Source: Micrasema longulum (lineage: Eukaryota; Arthropoda; Insecta; Trichoptera; Brachycentridae). Taken from it: a DNA stretch of 64,000 nucleotides. The stretch lies in NCBI GenBank assembly GCA_022494885.1, contig JAGVSM010000240.1:1-64000 (forward strand). Reading direction: 5' to 3'. The translations under genes and the position numbers were made by a program. Under the pieces are notes generated by a model that ran no database searches, was not told the origin of the DNA, and saw nothing but the letters and a program-made list of their open reading frames with translations. Every line of letters begins with the position of its first letter. Within the stretch, counting starts at the first letter, position 1. Below are positions 47,596-64,000 of the stretch, one piece after another.

Positions 47596-47734
47596 GAAAT
47601 TTTACATCTTTTTCACGTTAATCCGAACGGTTTTTACTAAACATTTTTTAGTAAAGTTTTGTTAGTATACTTAACTAATTGTATTATTTTTTTTCACGCC
47701 CATAAGGCTTTTACATACGTGAAAGTTATATAAA

Positions 47735-48020
47735 ATATGAGTATATAAACAACATAAAATTTGAAAAATACAATATAAAGCAACAAAAAATAGAACAGTG
47801 TTAAGAAGTAAAGTTGGTATAAAAAAAAGAAGATGAGTATTTAAACAACATAATTTTTAAAAAAATACAATATAAAGAAATAAAAGATAGGAACAGTGTT
47901 AAAAAGTGTACTTGGTATAAATATAAAAATAAAAAGATGAGTGTATTAACAATATAAATTTTTAAAAATACAATATAAAGTAATAAAATATAGAAATGTG
48001 TTTAGAAGTTTAGTTGGTTA
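47735..48020 (+). repeat. Tandem repeat, three ~95-105-bp units
   Basis: Each unit runs ATGAGTAT, AACA(A)CATAA, AAATACAATATAAAG, ATAGRAACAGTGTTAARAAG, (A)CTTGGTATA. Units begin near 47736, 47831 and 47937. Preceded by CACGCCCATAAGGC, so it may be a LINE 3' UTR repeat. Confidence 0.7.
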
Positions 48021-49489
48021 AAAAAAAAAACAAAAACATACTAATACTTTTTTATTTTTAAATAAGCTAAAGAAGGTTTGTGGATCAGGTTGAAGTGCCT
48101 CTGTCAATATAACTACGGGCCACCTTAAGCTAAAGAAATGCAGTTAAAGGTTTAAAGCAGCTATGTACATCTTTATAAATATAATTCCTCTGTACGTGTG
48201 ATGTCACCGTACTCTTCCAAGACGGCTTAACGCATTTACATGCAGTTTTCAAAGAAATGTAGATCTTTGAGCTGTGCGTGTTCGTAGATATTAAAATCTT
48301 CAATCGATTGTGTAAAAAATAATTTAGGAGCATAAATGTTTTATTCCTCGATCTACCAGGGTTGCATTCGAGGAGACTGCATTTGCAAAAAAATGGAAAT
48401 ATGTTTTTTTGTGTATTAAAAAAAGGTTTGTTTTTTAATCTTTACAAACACCATTTGTTTTTTGTGGATCTCAATCAGATTCTTTCTTTAAATTCCTTAT
48501 AATTTCTACCCATTTCTTTTTATAAGATTTTTGGTAGCACTAAATAATATTAAAGTCAATACATTCTTAAAAATCGTATTCCAAAATCGATATTTAAAAT
48601 TTACAAGACTCACGTTAAAGATATCGATGTTGTTAGCATATTGGTTTGCGAGTTCATTATGTTTAATCTTAAGAGCAAACGTGGTCCGACTTTTTTAAAT
48701 ACAAACGTATTCACGTATTTTCTCACTGAATGGCACAAGAGAACATAAAAAAATATGTTGATTTGGATCATAAGTGTAACCATGACAGAAAAAAAAGTTT
48801 CTTTGTTTAATGTTGTTTGTTTTGTTTAAAAAAACTCCTTGATGGCAAAGAAAACATTTCAACTGATTCAATTACATCTAGCATCACGATAACATTCAAA
48901 ACCATAGCAAAAACTTGTCACAAACGGCCTATTTTATAAATGTTTTTAGTTATCAGTTAATAATATCTGTAAAGACGTAAAGAGTATCACTAAAGTCTCA
49001 ATTAAATTGGTTTCCAAGAAACGCAAAAAATATATTTAGTTCAAAATAGCATATTTCGTACTATGCCACAACTCGAGAGCGAAAACGATTTTTTTGGTAA
49101 CCAGTTATAAAATATTATCAGTTTACGTTGTAACTGAGTAACAATTAATCCCTTTCAATGGGAATACATCGAAACTTACATTTGACTACTGTTTTAATGC
49201 ATAAATTTGAAATTTAAATCCAGTGACCTGTGCGAAAGTATAAATAATGGGTCTTTTTTCATTTTTTATCCGAATTTCAAAGTCAATCCGGAGACAGAAG
49301 ATGTTGTCTAATAATTATGAAACTTTTCATACAGTAAAAAACAGTCATTTAGCAACCCCTTTTCACTATTAAAATTGGGTAAAAAATGTTTTTCTCTTAA
49401 TTCATTGGTGGCCATCTAAACGTGAACCCAGTACCCCTCTAAATTGGACCGGACGTTCGTTTGCCTATCATAAAATATCGACTTTGTTA

Positions 49490-49620
49490 AAAAAAAACCA
49501 CGGCAAGCGCTTGCAAGCGTCCGCAACGCAAGCCAAACGCCTGTTTACACGATTGTGTTCCTTGTGTTGTGCTTGTCGATGCTTGGCAAGCGTGTGGACT
49601 ACCTTTGTAAAATTGCCAAT
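49490..49620. promoter_or_regulatory. CpG-richer palindrome cluster upstream of PP1-beta
   Basis: It contains the perfect 12-bp palindrome GCAAGCGCTTGC (49503-49514) and repeated AAGCG/GCTTG words, about 100-200 bp before the start ATG. It could be core promoter, 5' UTR or a short repeat. Promoter role is inferred from position only. Confidence 0.35.
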
Positions 49621-49707
49621 AAAATCTTTTCATTCTTTTCAGACTTCGGAGCATTTCGAAGCATGTTTGATGTCTATGGTTTGACGTAAATTATTCGTGA
49701 GATAAAT

Positions 49708-62830
<13,123 letters not shown>

Positions 62831-64000
62831 CTTCTCTATCAGGAGAGCAATATTAACCATCATCGTTCACCCTCAAGTCTTTTACCGCATCACAAGTACA
62901 CATATATTACACATTTACCCCTCTCTAGTTATATGGTAATTTCCAAATTACGAACACCCTTCATCCCTATAAGTAACATTTTCATTTTGATATGCCACTC
63001 CTCGTTAAAAGATCGATACTTTAAATATTTACATTTTCTGGAATTGAATGTTGACTCTGTGATCCGGTTTTCGCGTAATTCAGACAAGCTCTTCCACCAA
63101 ACATTTCCTAGTGACAGTAGCCAGTACTAGGGTAGAATTATAGTTGTTTTAATGAACTGTTTTGTATATTATGTATGTCCTTATTTGCATGTGAAGTCCA
63201 TTTATATTTGTAAAATACAGACTATATTTTTCCATTGATGAAGCCGTGTGCCGATGATAATTTATTGGATTAGTCGGGAGATGTATATTTATATTTTTAA
63301 TGTCACCCTTTTTAGTCCCAGTTATTGTTGCAAGAATGCTCTCCAGCTCTGCGAACACTGTATTGAGAATGCAACTCGTGTGGATGGATTGTTGAAAAAA
63401 AGCTGTGGGTTTGTTTAGTCAAGTAAAATTTTACATGGACGTATGCGTTACTTAGTCAACTATTTGACAGAAGACTTAACTCCTGTTGGATATGTAAAAT
63501 ATGTAATTATTATCTTGTTTTTATTGGTTTTATCTTTTGAAATGTTTTTTAAGAATAATTAGTCATCTTCATTACAATATTTAACCCTTTTAATCTCAGC
63601 CTATTTTGCATAGAATTTGTGAAAATCCCATGCAATTTTCTAACAAAAAAATGGTGGTTTATACATTTTTTTCCTCATTCATGTTGAGTTTTGATGAATT
63701 AAGTTAGATTTTACAAAATATCACTCAATATCTCCTTGAAATATGAAAATGGAGCAGATGATCGGTTCCAAAGAAATTCAAAGGCTTAAACAAATAATAA
63801 GGCTTATGTATTGCGGGCCACCAATCAAAGGACCTTAGGATTTGTGTTTAAAAAAATAAATTAAACACTGTTTTAAAACTTGTGACATAGTCAGTAAATG
63901 TTACTCCTTTAGTATTTAGGGCCTCCCCATAAATTAATAGAAATAAAGGTAATAAATTCTACGCAAACATTTTGATAGTATTTATGTTCTGCATTGAGCT
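62831..64000 (+). promoter_or_regulatory. PP1-beta 3' UTR and candidate poly(A) signals
   Basis: Non-coding after the TAA. AATAAA hexamers at 63855-63860, 63942-63947 and 63951-63956 are candidates for the 3' end. No repeat family from the rest of the window is recognised here, so the UTR appears to be at least 1 kb long. Confidence 0.5.

Larger units (their letters stand above)
46692..49707. other. Divergent intergenic region between RS-rich gene and PP1-beta
   Basis: 3.0 kb with both promoters. It holds a cluster of CACAGATTA words (47150-47270), two tandem repeat arrays and a LINE tail signature. 48060-49480 shows no recognised feature. Confidence 0.6.

Noticed and set aside
47735..48020. 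CRISPR-like array
   Set aside because: Three long AT-rich units with no short conserved repeat/spacer pattern; a simple tandem repeat in an animal genome.

Overview
This is an AT-rich animal nuclear segment, most likely from an insect or another arthropod. That placement is inferred from the gene models, the spliceosomal introns with GT..AG borders, and the dense RTE/jockey LINE, tRNA-SINE, mariner and pogo debris; I cannot name the species. I see no bacterial, viral or CRISPR content. The window holds five spliced protein-coding genes. Four are recognisable conserved genes and one is an RS/proline-rich gene I do not recognise.

Layout. (1) 2762-13719, minus: CLASRP (SR-rich splicing regulator), eleven coding exons; its conserved C-terminus lies beyond the left edge. 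(2) 14251-14893, plus: mitochondrial ribosomal protein bL17m (mRpL17), two exons, divergent from CLASRP with 531 bp between start codons. (3) 18744-31064, minus: ACBD3/GCP60 (ACB plus GOLD domain Golgi adaptor), ten coding exons, complete. (4) 39007-46691, minus: uncharacterised low-complexity RS/proline-rich protein, four coding exons, about 873 aa. (5) 49708-62830, plus: the beta isoform of the PP1 catalytic subunit (flapwing/PPP1CB), seven coding exons, 324 aa, complete.

Introns and intergenic DNA are packed with mobile-element remains. These include at least three non-autonomous TIR families: a roughly 0.4-0.6 kb MITE with AATGAGG termini in six copies, most with a CRE-like core; a MITE with ACTTGTAAAACTC termini in two copies; and a 1 kb element inside the first PP1 intron. 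There is also a foldback element in the second PP1 intron, two or three tRNA-derived SINE families, several dispersed repeats of unknown class, many 5'-truncated LINE 3' ends on both strands, a dead mariner fragment and pogo/Tigger-like remnants. Two clear nestings (LINE inside SINE, LINE inside MITE) and a SINE inside a DNA element give relative ages.

The genes have no obvious shared pathway. CLASRP (nuclear splicing), mRpL17 (mitochondrial translation), ACBD3 (Golgi) and PP1-beta (phosphatase) are ordinary housekeeping genes, and the CLASRP/mRpL17 pair probably shares a bidirectional promoter. I did not find a convincing new biological system. The points most worth checking are the CRE-carrying MITE family, the unknown RS gene, the long perfect hairpins and the uncatalogued TIR elements.
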